64,000 bases of DNA from Actinoalloteichus caeruleus DSM 43889 (GCF_000429185.2 NZ_AUBJ02000001.1:2232001-2296000); one strand, 5' to 3'; counted from the stretch's first letter, positions 26,528-35,994 are shown. Notes: generated by a model not told the origin, from the letters alone. Numbers and translations: made by a program.

Positions 26528-27490
26528 GTGAGCACCGGAAACGGCAGTGCCGACCCCCAGACGACGACGGCCCGCGCGGTCGCGGCGGCCACGGAGGCCG
26601 CCCGCGAACTGGGTGTCGAGGTGACCGAACCCCGCGTGCTCTACGAGGCGTTCTCCGTGGTGGTGCACCTGGCGCCCGCACCGCTGGTCGCCCGGGTGCC
26701 GACCGTGCTGCCGGCGGTGCCGAGCTGGAACCTGGACCTGCTGACCGCCCGCCAGCGCAACGAACTGGACGTGACGGCGTGGCTGGCGGAGCAGGGCGTG
26801 CCCGTGGCGGGGCCCTCCTCGCTCGTGCCGAGGGAGCCGGTGCGCGGGGACGGGTTCTCGATCACCTACTGGCGCTACCTCACGCCCCTCCCCGACCTCG
26901 AACCGGACTACGCGCCGAAACCGGAGGCCGTCGCGGAGCTGCACGCGCACCTGCGCGGGTATCCGGGTGACCTGCCCTTCCTCACGACCTTCACCGAGTT
27001 CGTCCCCGAGGCGCTGCGGGTGCTGGAGTCCAGGCCGGACCTGCTGCGCCCCGAGGACGTCGACCGGGCTCGCCGGGAATGGGCCGTCCTGGCCCCGGTG
27101 GTGGGGTCGCGGGAGAGGTTCGAGGCGGAGTTCCCCGGGGTCGACCTCCAGCCGGTGCACGGCGACGCGCCCTCGTACAACCTGATCCGCGCGGAGGAGG
27201 GCACCGTCTACGCGGACTTCGAGCTGGTCTCGATCGGCCCCCGGGAGCGGGACATGGCCTTGACCGGTGAGGAGGCGGTGGCGGCCTACGACGTGGCTGC
27301 GGCCCGCCACGGGCTGCGCCCCCTGGACCGGCGGGTGCTGGCCGTGGTGGAGAACCTGGGCATGTTGGAGGCGGTGTCCTCGCTGGCGCTGGTGGACCAG
27401 CTGCCGTTGTTGGCCGAGGCGTTGCCGCCGATGGTGGAGCAGTGGCGGTCCTCGGAGTTCGCCGGCGGCCTCGGGCGGCACTCCGACTGA
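26528..27490 (+). CDS. Aminoglycoside phosphotransferase (APH)-family kinase
   Basis: A 320-residue kinase-like fold protein. The N-lobe has VLYEAFSVVVHLAPAPLVARVP and a Glu-containing helix (TARQRNELDVTAWLAEQGVPV). The C-lobe has the Brenner-type motif HGDAPSYNLI and the metal-binding YADFELVSIGPRERDMA. Members phosphorylate aminoglycosides or small metabolites; substrate cannot be told from sequence. Start is GTG at 26528. It stands alone between the mannan operon and a secreted-peptide gene, so there is no resistance context. Confidence 0.85.
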   Translation: MSTGNGSADPQTTTARAVAAATEAARELGVEVTEPRVLYEAFSVVVHLAPAPLVARVPTVLPAVPSWNLDLLTARQRNELDVTAWLAEQGVPVAGPSSLVPREPVRGDGFSITYWRYLTPLPDLEPDYAPKPEAVAELHAHLRGYPGDLPFLTTFTEFVPEALRVLESRPDLLRPEDVDRARREWAVLAPVVGSRERFEAEFPGVDLQPVHGDAPSYNLIRAEEGTVYADFELVSIGPRERDMALTGEEAVAAYDVAAARHGLRPLDRRVLAVVENLGMLEAVSSLALVDQLPLLAEALPPMVEQWRSSEFAGGLGRHSD

Positions 27491-27984
27491 TCCGACGTCT
27501 CCCCGTCCCCGTCTCCGGACGGGGCCGGGCGGCTCGCCGCCTCGGCTCGGTGGCCCGGTGGGATCACCGCGCTCACCGGCCACCAGCCTCGACGCCACCA
27601 GCTCGACAGCCACCAGCCGACCGGCTCGGGCGTCGGGCGAAGCGGGCGAACGCGAGACGGCCGAGCAGGGCGGCGGGCGGTCCGCCCCACACGCGGCCGG
27701 GGACCCGCGCGGCTCGGGTACGGACGCCATCGGGGGTGCGAGCGACTCGATGGGAGGTGGGCGGGGGTCACCCCCGGAGGTGCGGTCGGGGCGGGTCCCC
27801 GGTCAAGGCGTGACAGTTCGTGCCGACAGTCGGAGGAAGTTACTCCCCAGAGGAGTGGTTGACCCTCGTTGAGGTGGGATCATGTCGGGATCGCCGACGC
27901 ACGGTCGAGAATGAACCCTTCGTGTCGCCCTCACCGGGCTCGGCATCTCCCACGTCCCCCTACCAGGAACGAGGACGTTCCCCG
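27491..27984 (+). other. Intergenic, no gene recognised
   Basis: About 490 bases between the kinase stop and the secreted-protein ATG. No supported coding sequence; the final 100 bases probably hold the promoter of the secreted protein. Confidence 0.4.
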
Positions 27985-28341
27985 ATGACGACACCTGGAC
28001 CACTCTCCCGACTCCGGAGCGGTGCCGCCGCGCTGGCCGTGCTCGCCGCGACGGGTGTCGCCCTGACACCGGCCACGGCCGCCGCCCAGGCCCTTCCGCC
28101 CTACAGCTCGCCCGACGCCGCGCCCGTGGCCCGCGCCGCCGAACCGACCGCCTCCCCGCTGCTGGCCTGGCCGGCGCCGCTCGCGCTGGCGCTGTCGGCC
28201 GACGGCCGCGCGGAGACGGACCGGGCGGTGGGAGCCCTCCTCCCCCGCGCCGACCAGGACGCCGACCCCGCCAAGCCGGGGCTGCTGGTCGCCCTCGCGC
28301 CGGGGCTGCCCACACTGTTCCTGACCCCCGGGTCCGACTGA
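27985..28341 (+). CDS. Small secreted Ala/Pro-rich protein, unknown function
   Basis: A 118-residue protein with a clear signal peptide (RLRSGAAALAVLAATGVALT, cleavage likely after TAAAQA). The mature part has PLLAWPAPLALALSADGR and ALLPRADQDADPAKPGLLVALAPG and no cysteine. ATG at 27985 has GAGGA about ten bases upstream. No known family; the real existence of the protein rests on the signal peptide and ribosome-binding site. Confidence 0.5.
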   Translation: MTTPGPLSRLRSGAAALAVLAATGVALTPATAAAQALPPYSSPDAAPVARAAEPTASPLLAWPAPLALALSADGRAETDRAVGALLPRADQDADPAKPGLLVALAPGLPTLFLTPGSD

Positions 28342-28905
28342 CCCCCGCGTCGCGCACGGGCGGCACCCAGCGAACACTCGCCGCTGCCGGTGGAGTCCCT
28401 GGTCGCGGCCTGCCACGTGAGCCCGCTCCCCGAGCGGCGTGAGCGCTTCCCCACCCGTCCGTCGCGGACCCCCGTGGTGCTCTCCGGTCCTGGCACGGGT
28501 CCAGGACGACGCGGCGCTCGGAGACCGCCGCCGGTCCGTGCCCGTTCCCACCCGTGGCGCGCGCCTGGCGGCACCGAGGCGTCGCGGCCGATGGGTCCCG
28601 CGTTACTCGCCGGGTGGGACGTGACGGGAGACCAACGCGTGCGGGACACGCCGGTGCTGGGCAGCGCGTGCGGCGAGTCCGGTCCACCACCCGCGGGGAA
28701 CGTGTTCTCCGCCCGGCGGGGTGGCACGGCGTGCGCGGCCGCGCGGCGGAGCGCGCCCTGGCTCGCGCCGGCACCCACCGCGTCCGCCAGCCCCTCGGCG
28801 AGCGACCTCAACACCGAACCCGGGCACCGGCGACCTCCCCGGAACGCGGCCGGGCGTACGCCCACGTTCGCGCGCGGTCCGGTCGCTGACGGCGACGAGG
28901 TCCGG
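28342..28905. other. Convergent intergenic region, no gene recognised
   Basis: About 560 bases between the 3' ends of the secreted-protein gene and the SorC-type regulator. I see no supported gene or strong hairpin. Confidence 0.4.
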
Positions 28906-29868
28906 TCAGGCGGCGAGGAGCCGCTCGGCGAGCGCGGTGTGGGTGACCAGCGTGCTGATGAACCGTCCGCGCAGGGCGGCCCGCAGCGCCTCGGCCTTCT
29001 CCGCGCCGTAGGCGAGCGCGATGACCTCGGGGGTGGCGCGCAGCTGTTCGACGCTGACGCCGATCGTGCGCCGTTCCAGTCCGTCCGTGACCACCCGTCC
29101 CTCGCCGTCGAGCAGGTTGCCGCAGAGTTCGGCGCGGACGCCGAGTTCGGCGAGCCTCCGCTGTTCGTCCTCGCCGAGGACGTCGTGCACGGTGGATTCG
29201 CCGGGGCCCCAGCCGCCCACGGCGATGACGGCCGTGTCGAGCTGGTCGTAGTAGCTGAGGGCCTTGGCGACGCTGGGGTCGCCGCACAGCGCGGCCGCGG
29301 TGGCCTCGTCGGCGACCACGAGGGGCGCGTAGTAGATGACGGCGGTGCCGCCGCCGGCCTGGGCGGCGCTGCGGGTCAGTTCGAGGCTGTTGTCGGAGAC
29401 GCCGGGTTGGGGGATGGCCCCGCAGAGCTGCACGACGGTGCAGTGCGGCAGTGATCGCAGTTCCCTGCTCATCCGCTGGAGGGAGCGGCCCCAGGCCACG
29501 CCGAGCACGGCGTTGTCGGCGACGAGTTCGGTGAGCACGGTGGCGGCGAGGCGGCCGACCTGGTCGCGCAGGTCGATCGGGTCCTCGTCGTGGGTGTCGG
29601 CGACGACGACGTTGCGCAGGCCGAAGTGGACGCGCAGCCGTTGGGAGAGTTCGGTGTCGATGTCGGCGGTGCGGCCGATCTCGATGCGGACGAGACCGGT
29701 GGCCCTGGCCCGGTCGAGGAGCCTGGCGACCTTGAACCTGCTGAGCCCGAACTCGGCCGCGATCTGCACCTTCGAGAGCCCGTCCAGGTAGAAGCGGCGG
29801 GCGATCGCCGCGGCCAACACCAGTTCGGCGGGGCCCCACTCGGTCGATGGCACAGCAGGTTCGGACAT
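28906..29868 (-). CDS. SorC/DeoR-family transcriptional regulator with sugar-binding domain
   Basis: A 320-residue regulator. Residues about 15-60 hold the helix-turn-helix: ARRFYLDGLSKVQIAAEFGLSRFKVARLLDRARATGLV. The rest is the SorC phosphosugar-binding domain: RDQVGRLAATVLTELVADN, LGVAWGRSLQRM, VVQLCGAIPQPG, LVVADEATAAALCGDPSV, AVIAVGGWGPGESTVHD and a C-terminal IGVSVEQLRATPEVIALAYG. It is divergent from the polyol dehydrogenase/importer operon and should control it in response to a polyol phosphate or related effector. ATG 29868 is chosen as the start of family-like sequence. Confidence 0.9.
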   Translation of the reverse strand: MSEPAVPSTEWGPAELVLAAAIARRFYLDGLSKVQIAAEFGLSRFKVARLLDRARATGLVRIEIGRTADIDTELSQRLRVHFGLRNVVVADTHDEDPIDLRDQVGRLAATVLTELVADNAVLGVAWGRSLQRMSRELRSLPHCTVVQLCGAIPQPGVSDNSLELTRSAAQAGGGTAVIYYAPLVVADEATAAALCGDPSVAKALSYYDQLDTAVIAVGGWGPGESTVHDVLGEDEQRRLAELGVRAELCGNLLDGEGRVVTDGLERRTIGVSVEQLRATPEVIALAYGAEKAEALRAALRGRFISTLVTHTALAERLLAA

Positions 29869-29972
29869 CCGACGAATCCTACTCACGGTCTCCGTTTCCC
29901 ATCGCCGACGGCGGAACAGTTGACACCGCACCGATGCCGGTATTCACTCTACGCCACAGATGTGCACGAATG

Positions 29973-29986
29973 TGCTCATATGAGCA
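29973..29986. promoter_or_regulatory. Perfect 14-bp palindrome, candidate SorC operator
   Basis: TGCTCATATGAGCA at 29973-29986 lies in the 132-base divergent region, 15 bases before the dehydrogenase ATG. A partial repeat (TGTGCACGAATGTGCTCA) runs directly into it from 29961. SorC-family proteins bind palindromes in such positions. A repressor bound here would cover the dehydrogenase start region. Confidence 0.6.
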
Positions 29987-30000
29987 TCAAAGGTGAGGTC

Positions 30001-31023
30001 ATGCGAGCAGCGGTGATTGACGTACCCGGAACCGTCCGTGTGGGGGAGGTGCCGGATCCGACACCGACTCCCGACCAGATCGTCGTGAAGGTCGAAGCCT
30101 GCGGGATCTGCGGCACCGACCTGCACATCGCGGACGGTGAGTTCCCGCCCTCGCCCTACCCGCTGGTCCCCGGCCACGAGTTCGCCGGCGAGGTCGTCGA
30201 GGTCGGTTCCGGCGTGGCCACCGGGATCACGGTCGGCGACCGGGTCGCCGTCGACCCGTCCCTGTTCTGCGGCTACTGCACCCCCTGCCGGGCCGGGCAC
30301 GGCAACCTCTGCGCCAACTGGGGCGCCACCGGTGACACGGTCAACGGCGCCTTCGCCGAGTTCGTGGCCGTGCCGGCCGACACCGCGTACACGCTGGCCG
30401 AGACGACCAGCTACGCCGACGGCGCGCTCGTCGAACCGCTGTCCTGCGCGGTGCACGGCGTGCGCACCCTGGGCGTCGAGGTCGGGGAACGCATCCTCGT
30501 GGTCGGCACCGGCACAATGGGCCTGCTGATCATCCAGCTGCTCACCCGCGCCGGCGCGCGGGTGTACGCGGTGGACCGCAACACCGCCCGCCTGCCGATG
30601 GCCGAGCGGCACGGAGCCGTGGCCACGGCCACCAGCATCGAGGAGCTGGACACCGCTCCCTTCGACGCCGCCGTGGACGTGACCGGCGCGCCGCCGGCCA
30701 TCGAGGGCGCCTTCGACGCGCTCCGCCGGGGCGGCCGGCTCCAGATCTTCGGCGTGGCGGCGGATACCGCCCGGATCAGCCTCTCCCCGTTCCGCATCTA
30801 CAACGACGAGATCCGCATCGTCGGTTCGATGGCGGTGCTGCACAGCTTCGGCGCCGCGCTGAACCTGATCGAGTCCGGTCTGATCGACACCACCGGGCTG
30901 GTCAGCCACACCCTGCCGCTGTCGTCCTTCCCGTCGGCGCTGGAGATGGTGCGCGCCGGGACCGGCCTGAAGGTGCAGGTCTCCCCCACGCTGCTCGACC
31001 AGGACCAGACCACCGGTTCCTGA
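30001..31023 (+). CDS. Zinc-dependent polyol (sorbitol/xylitol-type) dehydrogenase, MDR family
   Basis: A 340-residue medium-chain dehydrogenase. Catalytic zinc ligands are in EACGICGTDLHI and GHEFAGEVVEVGSG; the structural zinc is bound by CGYCTPCRAGHGNLC. The NAD(P) Rossmann fold starts at ILVVGTGTMGLLIIQL with YAVDRNTARLPMAERHGA. Polyol dehydrogenases of this group oxidise sorbitol, xylitol or arabitol to the ketose. AGGTGAGG precedes ATG 30001. It is the first gene of an operon with an SmoEFG-like importer, which supports a polyol substrate. Confidence 0.88.
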   Translation: MRAAVIDVPGTVRVGEVPDPTPTPDQIVVKVEACGICGTDLHIADGEFPPSPYPLVPGHEFAGEVVEVGSGVATGITVGDRVAVDPSLFCGYCTPCRAGHGNLCANWGATGDTVNGAFAEFVAVPADTAYTLAETTSYADGALVEPLSCAVHGVRTLGVEVGERILVVGTGTMGLLIIQLLTRAGARVYAVDRNTARLPMAERHGAVATATSIEELDTAPFDAAVDVTGAPPAIEGAFDALRRGGRLQIFGVAADTARISLSPFRIYNDEIRIVGSMAVLHSFGAALNLIESGLIDTTGLVSHTLPLSSFPSALEMVRAGTGLKVQVSPTLLDQDQTTGS

Positions 31024-31072
31024 CCCCGCCCCGCCCCTCGATCCGCTACCACGTCCTTCCGGGAGGACACCG

Positions 31073-32449
31073 ATGTCCATCTCCGAACGCCGTTCGCCGG
31101 GCCGCCGAGGCCCGGCGCGCGTCGTCGCGGCCTTACTCACGGTCCCGGTGCTGCTGGGAGCCTGCGCTGGCGCCGGCGACCTCGGCAGTTCCGGCGACCG
31201 AACCCGCCTGACGGTCGCGATCGTGGCGAACCCGCAGATGGAGGACGCGATGACGTTGTCCTCCCAGTTCCGGGCCGCCAACCCTGACATCGACCCGGTG
31301 TTCGTCAGCCTGCCCGAGAACGAGGCGCGCGCCAAGATCACGGCGTCCGTCGCGACCGGCGGCAGCGAGTACGACATCGTGATGATCAGCAACTACGAGA
31401 CGCAGATGTGGGCGGAGAACGGCTGGTTGGTAAACCTCCAGCCCTACATCGACGACAACCCCGAGTACGACGACGCGGACTTCATCCCCACGATCCGCGA
31501 GTCGCTGTCCTACGAGGGCGACATGTACTCGGTGCCCTTCTACGGCGAGTCGTCGTTCCTGGTGTACCGGGAGGACCTCTTCGAGGAGGCCGGGCTGGAG
31601 ATGCCCGAGCAGCCGACGTGGGAGGAGATCGCCGAGTTCGCCAGCGTGCTGGACGACCCGGCCAACGGCCGGTCGGGCATCTGCCTGCGCGGGCTGGCCG
31701 GCTGGGGCGAGAACCTCGCCCCGCTCGGCACGGTCATCCACACCTTCGGCGGCCGGTGGTTCGACGAGGAGTGGAACGCGGCCCTGGACTCCCCGGAGAC
31801 CGCCGCCGCCGTCCAGTTCTACGTCGACCTGGTGCGCGAGCACGGCCAGCCCGGCGCGGCCACCAGCGGCTACACCGACTGCCTGACCCGGTACAGCCAG
31901 GGCCAGACGGCCATGTGGTACGACGCGACCGCCATGGTCAGCGCCGTGGAGGACCCCTCGGAGAGCCTGGTCGCCGGGCAGAGCGGCTACGCGCCGGCCC
32001 CGGTCCAGGAGACCGACGGCGCGGGCTGGCTGTACTCCTGGTCGCTGAGCATCCCGGAGACCTCGGAGCACAAGGACGAGGCGTGGCGGTTCATCCAGTG
32101 GGTGACCGACAAGGACTACCAGCGGCTGGTCGGTGAGGAGCTGGGCTGGTCCCGGGTCCCGCCGGGCGCGCGGCTGTCCACCTACGAGATCCCCGAGTAC
32201 TCGGAGGTCGCCGGCGCGTTCGCCGAACCGACCCTGGAGGCGCTGGCCAGCGGCGACGAGAGCAACCCGACGACGCTGCCCATCCCCTACGAGGGGATCC
32301 AGTTCGTCCGGATCCCGGAGTTCCAGGACCTGGGGACCCGCGTGGGTCAGCAGATCTCCGCCGCCGTCGCCGGTTCGGTGACGGTCGAGGAGGCCCTGGA
32401 GCAGTCCCAGCGGTACGCCGAGACCGTCGGCCAGACCTATCAGGGATGA
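31073..32449 (+). CDS. ABC transporter substrate-binding lipoprotein, polyol/sugar type (family 1)
   Basis: A 458-residue binding protein with a lipoprotein signal (VVAALLTVPVLLGAC) and an SBP_bac_1 body: LTVAIVANPQMEDAMTL, YDIVMISNYETQMWAENGWL, DMYSVPFYGESSFLVYREDLFEEAGL, TAMWYDATAMVSA and WLYSWSLSIPETSEHKDEAW. The overall layout resembles mannitol/sorbitol-binding SmoE proteins. GGGAGGA lies before the ATG. It follows the dehydrogenase by 49 bases and precedes two permeases. Confidence 0.88.
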   Translation: MSISERRSPGRRGPARVVAALLTVPVLLGACAGAGDLGSSGDRTRLTVAIVANPQMEDAMTLSSQFRAANPDIDPVFVSLPENEARAKITASVATGGSEYDIVMISNYETQMWAENGWLVNLQPYIDDNPEYDDADFIPTIRESLSYEGDMYSVPFYGESSFLVYREDLFEEAGLEMPEQPTWEEIAEFASVLDDPANGRSGICLRGLAGWGENLAPLGTVIHTFGGRWFDEEWNAALDSPETAAAVQFYVDLVREHGQPGAATSGYTDCLTRYSQGQTAMWYDATAMVSAVEDPSESLVAGQSGYAPAPVQETDGAGWLYSWSLSIPETSEHKDEAWRFIQWVTDKDYQRLVGEELGWSRVPPGARLSTYEIPEYSEVAGAFAEPTLEALASGDESNPTTLPIPYEGIQFVRIPEFQDLGTRVGQQISAAVAGSVTVEEALEQSQRYAETVGQTYQG

Positions 32450-32459
32450 GGTGTCGCTG

Positions 32460-33407
32460 GTGAGCACGGTGCAGACGGCGGAGAGACCAACTCCCGCCCC
32501 CGCGAGCATGACCCCGGAGATGAAGAAGGCCGTCCGGCGGACCGGGTGGGTGCGGCGCGCCCCCCTGATGCCGGCGCTGATCTTCGCGATCCTGGTGACG
32601 CAGCTCCCGTTCCTGCTGACGATCTTCTACTCGTTGCAGTCCTGGAACCTGGTGCGCCCGGGTTCCTCGGAGTTCGTCGGCCTGGCCAACTACGTCAACG
32701 TCTTCGCTGACAGCACCTTCCGGGGTGCGGCGCTGCGGACGATCCTCATCACCGGCGGCTGCGTACTGATCGCGATGCTGTTCGGTGTGCTGCTGGCGAT
32801 CCTGCTCGACCGGCCCTTCCGGGGTCGGGGCGTGGTGCGGACCCTGCTGATCACCCCGTTCCTGGTGATGCCGGTGGCCGGGGCGCTGCTGTGGAAGACG
32901 ACGATCTTCGACCCGCTGTTCGGGCTGCTGAACTTCGTCCTCAGCCCGTTCGGCGTGGACAGCGTGGCCTGGGTGTCGCAGTACCCGATGGCCGCGGTGA
33001 TCACGGCCCTGGTGTGGCAGTGGACGCCGTTCATGATGCTGCTGGTCCTCGCCGGGCTCCAGAGCCAGGGCAAGGACGTGCTGGAGGCGTCGGCCACGGA
33101 CGGTGCGAACCGCTGGCAGACCTTCCGCTGGGTGACGTTGCCGCACCTGCGGCGCTACATCGAGCTGGGTCTGCTCCTCGGTTCGATCTACGTGGTCAAC
33201 ACCTTCGACACCATCTACATGATGACCCAGGGCGGGCCGGGGACGTCCACGACGAACCTGCCCTTCTACCTCTACCAGCGGGCCTTCCTGGGCTTCGACG
33301 TCGGCCAGGCGGCGGCGCTGGGTGTGGTCACCGTGATCGGCACGATCATCGTCGCGACGGTGGCCATGCGGCTGATCTTCCGCAGCTTCTCCCGGGAGGA
33401 CTCGTGA
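32460..33407 (+). CDS. ABC transporter permease, MalF/SmoF type
   Basis: A 315-residue permease with six membrane segments, beginning APLMPALIFAILVTQLPFLLTIFYS, with the EAA loop GKDVLEASATDGANRWQTFRWVTLPHLR. The conserved WNLVRPGSSEFVGLANYVNVF follows the first span. The GTG at 32460 has an upstream AGG at normal distance; an alternative GTG at 32451 adds three residues. Stop overlaps the next GTG. Confidence 0.88.
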   Translation: MSTVQTAERPTPAPASMTPEMKKAVRRTGWVRRAPLMPALIFAILVTQLPFLLTIFYSLQSWNLVRPGSSEFVGLANYVNVFADSTFRGAALRTILITGGCVLIAMLFGVLLAILLDRPFRGRGVVRTLLITPFLVMPVAGALLWKTTIFDPLFGLLNFVLSPFGVDSVAWVSQYPMAAVITALVWQWTPFMMLLVLAGLQSQGKDVLEASATDGANRWQTFRWVTLPHLRRYIELGLLLGSIYVVNTFDTIYMMTQGGPGTSTTNLPFYLYQRAFLGFDVGQAAALGVVTVIGTIIVATVAMRLIFRSFSREDS

Positions 33408-34303
33408 ACGCATCGACCGAGTTGACGAGCGGACCGCGCCCGGCGGAGTCGAGGTCGGGCGCGCCGGCGGGCCGGCGCAAGCAGACCGGCTCGCAGCGGG
33501 CGGGTGGCATCGCGCTGACCACGCTCACCTGGGTGCTGGGGCTGGCGTTCTTCTTCCCGGTGCTGTGGATGGCGTTGACCGGGTTCAAGTCGGAGGCGGA
33601 GGCCTACAGCGACCCGCCGACGCTGTTCTTCGTCCCGACGTTGGAGCAGTACCGCAGCGTGTTCGACCGGGGGGTGCTGCCCTACCTGCTGAACTCGGTG
33701 TGGGCCACGCTGATCTCGGCGATCCTGGTGATCGTGCTGGCCACCCCGGCGGCGTACGCGCTGTCGATCAAGCCGGTCAAGCGCACCCAGGACGTGCTGT
33801 TCTTCTTCATCTCCACCAAGATGCTGCCGGTGGCGGCGGTCATCGTGCCGCTGTACGTCGCGGCGCAGCAGCTGTCGCTGGCGGACAACATCTGGACGCT
33901 GGTGATCCTCTACACGGCGATGAACCTGCCGATCGCGGTGTGGATGATGCGGTCCTTCTTCATGGAGGTGCCGAAGGAGATGTTGGAGGCGGCCCGGGTC
34001 GACGGGGCGACGCTCCCGCAGATGTTGCGCCAGGTCCTGATGCCGGTGGTGCTGCCGGGGGTGGCCGCGACGGCACTCATCTGCCTCATCTTCTCCTGGA
34101 ATGAATTTTTCTTCGCCGTGAACCTGACGGCGGCCCGCGCCGCCACCGTGCCGGTGTTCCTGGTGGGCTTCATCACCAGTGAGGGCCTGTACTGGGCGCA
34201 GCTGTCGGCGGCGGCCACCCTGGCCTCGCTCCCGGTCATCCTCGCCGGCTGGGCCGCGCAGAAGCAGCTGGTGCGCGGTCTGTCGATGGGTGCGGTGAAG
34301 TGA
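33404..34303 (+). CDS. ABC transporter permease, MalG/SmoG type
   Basis: A 299-residue permease: TLTWVLGLAFFFPVLWMALTGFK, LNSVWATLISAILVIVLATPAAYALS, STKMLPVAAVIVPLYV, the EAA loop VPKEMLEAARVDGATLPQMLRQVLMPV and IFSWNEFFFAVNLT. GTG 33404 overlaps the preceding stop (GTGA) with CGGGAGGA upstream. No ATPase gene follows, so the importer probably uses a shared MsiK-type ATPase encoded elsewhere, as is common in actinobacteria. Confidence 0.9.
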   Translation: MNASTELTSGPRPAESRSGAPAGRRKQTGSQRAGGIALTTLTWVLGLAFFFPVLWMALTGFKSEAEAYSDPPTLFFVPTLEQYRSVFDRGVLPYLLNSVWATLISAILVIVLATPAAYALSIKPVKRTQDVLFFFISTKMLPVAAVIVPLYVAAQQLSLADNIWTLVILYTAMNLPIAVWMMRSFFMEVPKEMLEAARVDGATLPQMLRQVLMPVVLPGVAATALICLIFSWNEFFFAVNLTAARAATVPVFLVGFITSEGLYWAQLSAAATLASLPVILAGWAAQKQLVRGLSMGAVK

Positions 34304-34309
34304 TCGGCC

Positions 34310-34339
34310 GTCACCGCGCGGTTCCCGCCGCGCGGTGAC
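34310..34339 (+). terminator. Hairpin after the polyol operon
   Basis: 12-bp perfect stem, 34310-34321 with 34328-34339, immediately after the permease stop. Confidence 0.75.
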
Positions 34340-34733
34340 CTCGGACCCACTGAGCCCGTGCCGGCGTGCTCAGTGGTCCGACGCCCCCACCGGGATTCCC
34401 TGGTGGGTGCGGCGTCGGAGGAACGCCCCGGCGTGGCCGCCTCGCGCGGATCACGCCGGGGCGTTCGCACGTTCCGGGGTCCTTCCGAGGACGGCCCCGG
34501 GGTGGCGGTGCTCCCCCGACCACCGTCGAGGCCCGCCGGGTCGCCGTTGTCCCGCCGGGATGACCGGGCGCGGTCCGCTCCTGGCCCGGGGAGGGGCGGT
34601 CCGCACCGGGACGGGCGGTGTCCGGGCTCCGGGTACGGCGCTGGCCGTCGCCAGCTCCCGGTTTCGGCGGGCGCACCCGACCACCCGGGTGGACGCGGCC
34701 GCGCCCTGGCCCAGGCGCGGCGGGCGGTGCCCC
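34340..34733. other. Convergent intergenic region, no gene recognised
   Basis: About 390 bases between the polyol operon hairpin and the end of a minus-strand membrane-protein gene. Frames are open in several directions but none shows family-like sequence. Confidence 0.4.
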
Positions 34734-35033
34734 TCAGCCCGCCGACGGGTCCGAGGAGGTCGTGCCGGAGGAGCGTGAACCCTCCCCGTCGGCCGGTCCC
34801 CGCCGGGACGGGGAAGCCCGTCCCGCGCCACGGCCCCGCGCGTGGGTGATCCAGCACTGGACGGCGATCACCACGCCGAGCAGGGCACCGAGCACGGCCG
34901 GCCAGTGCGTCCCGCCGCCCTCTGGGCGGTCCACGACGGCGCTCACCGCGAAGATGACCGCGCTGGCGGCGGCCGCGACGCCGGCCACGGCGAGGACGCG
35001 CTGGATCCAGGCTGGCGGGTGGGGTGCGGCCAC
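34734..35033 (-). CDS. Small two-TM membrane protein, unknown function
   Basis: A 99-residue protein if the GTG at 35033 is used (GGAG seven bases upstream). IQRVLAVAGVAAAASAVIFAVSAVV and WPAVLGALLGVVIAVQCWI are hydrophobic; the C-tail is Ser/Gly/Arg-rich. It resembles the two following minus-strand genes in design (short, two spans, polar tail), perhaps a small gene family. The frame is open further upstream, so the start is uncertain. Confidence 0.45.
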   Translation of the reverse strand: MAAPHPPAWIQRVLAVAGVAAAASAVIFAVSAVVDRPEGGGTHWPAVLGALLGVVIAVQCWITHARGRGAGRASPSRRGPADGEGSRSSGTTSSDPSAG

Positions 35034-35145
35034 GTGCTCACTCCAGGTGGTGTCGTCCTCGGGCCCAGGGCCTGGTGACGCCGGGCCAGCGGCCTTCGGT
35101 GCCTCGCGCGTGGACCTCGTCTCGGGAGACCGGCGGGGGTGGTGA

Positions 35146-35535
35146 TCACGATACGCCGCCGGTGGCACCGCCCGTCCCGGGCGCGTCCGGCGGCGGGCGA
35201 CGGTGGCTCGGCTGGGACGGCCCTGGGGCGGCGACATCGCCGGGCGGGGACTCCTCGGGGGAATCCGGGCCGGTCCGGTGCCCGGGGCGAGCGCGGTCAC
35301 CCGGCCGGCGGCCCGAGCTCCTCCGCTCCCGAACGGCGGCGTTCCACCGCACCCAGTGGGCCACCGCCGACACGGCGAAGAGCGATCCGGTGGCGACGAA
35401 CCACCCGTTGATCTCGCCGTTCTCCCGGTGGTGCAGGACAACGGCGACGGTGAACAGCAGGGCGGTGACGGTGTTGAGGACGGCGTTGATGACCAGGAGC
35501 CGGGGGCTCCACGGGGTACGACGACGTGGGGGCAC
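35146..35535 (-). CDS. Small two-TM membrane protein, unknown function
   Basis: A 129-residue protein with LLVINAVLNTVTALLFTVAVVLHHR and WFVATGSLFAVSAVAHWVRW as likely membrane spans and a 65-residue Pro/Gly/Arg-rich cytosolic tail. It begins 4 bases after the stop of the 35539-35835 gene, so the two form an operon. No family recognised. Confidence 0.55.
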   Translation of the reverse strand: MPPRRRTPWSPRLLVINAVLNTVTALLFTVAVVLHHRENGEINGWFVATGSLFAVSAVAHWVRWNAAVRERRSSGRRPGDRARPGHRTGPDSPEESPPGDVAAPGPSQPSHRRPPPDAPGTGGATGGVS

Positions 35536-35538
35536 TCC

Positions 35539-35835
35539 TCACCTCCCCGCCTCGCCGGCGTTCCGCCGGATCACCTCTTCCCGGCCGCGCATCCGCTCGT
35601 CGTCGCGGCGCATCTTCCGCCAGGCTCGTGAGCGCACCCAGGTGGTGCAGCCGAACGCCGCTGCCAGGGCGATCAGCCACGGCGCCGGCAGCTCCAGCAG
35701 TTCCCGGAGCCTGCCACCGTCGTGGACGGCGACCAGGGCGCCGATCAGCGCGAAGGCCACCACCAACCCCACGCCGGCCAGGACCCTGGCGCGGCGCGAG
35801 CGGAGGCGGGGCGGTGGGACATCGGTCTCGGACAT
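35539..35835 (-). CDS. Small two-TM membrane protein, unknown function
   Basis: A 98-residue protein: VLAGVGLVVAFALIGALVAV and LPAPWLIALAAAFGCTTWV are hydrophobic; the C-tail (MRRDDERMRGREEVIRRNAG) is a charged helix. ATG at 35835 is used. First gene of the two-gene minus-strand operon with 35146-35535. Confidence 0.55.
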   Translation of the reverse strand: MSETDVPPPRLRSRRARVLAGVGLVVAFALIGALVAVHDGGRLRELLELPAPWLIALAAAFGCTTWVRSRAWRKMRRDDERMRGREEVIRRNAGEAGR

Positions 35836-35994
35836 GCGACACACTCCCGTCCGTGGGTTCGGCCAGTCACGGGCCGGGCGCGGCGGTCGCCGCCGATCTC
35901 CCGGAGCGCCCGGTGCGCGCCGAGCCCGTGGTGGTGGTCTCCCGAGGGGCGCGGCGCGGCCGTCGAACCCGGCACGCGCCACACCCGGAGCGGT

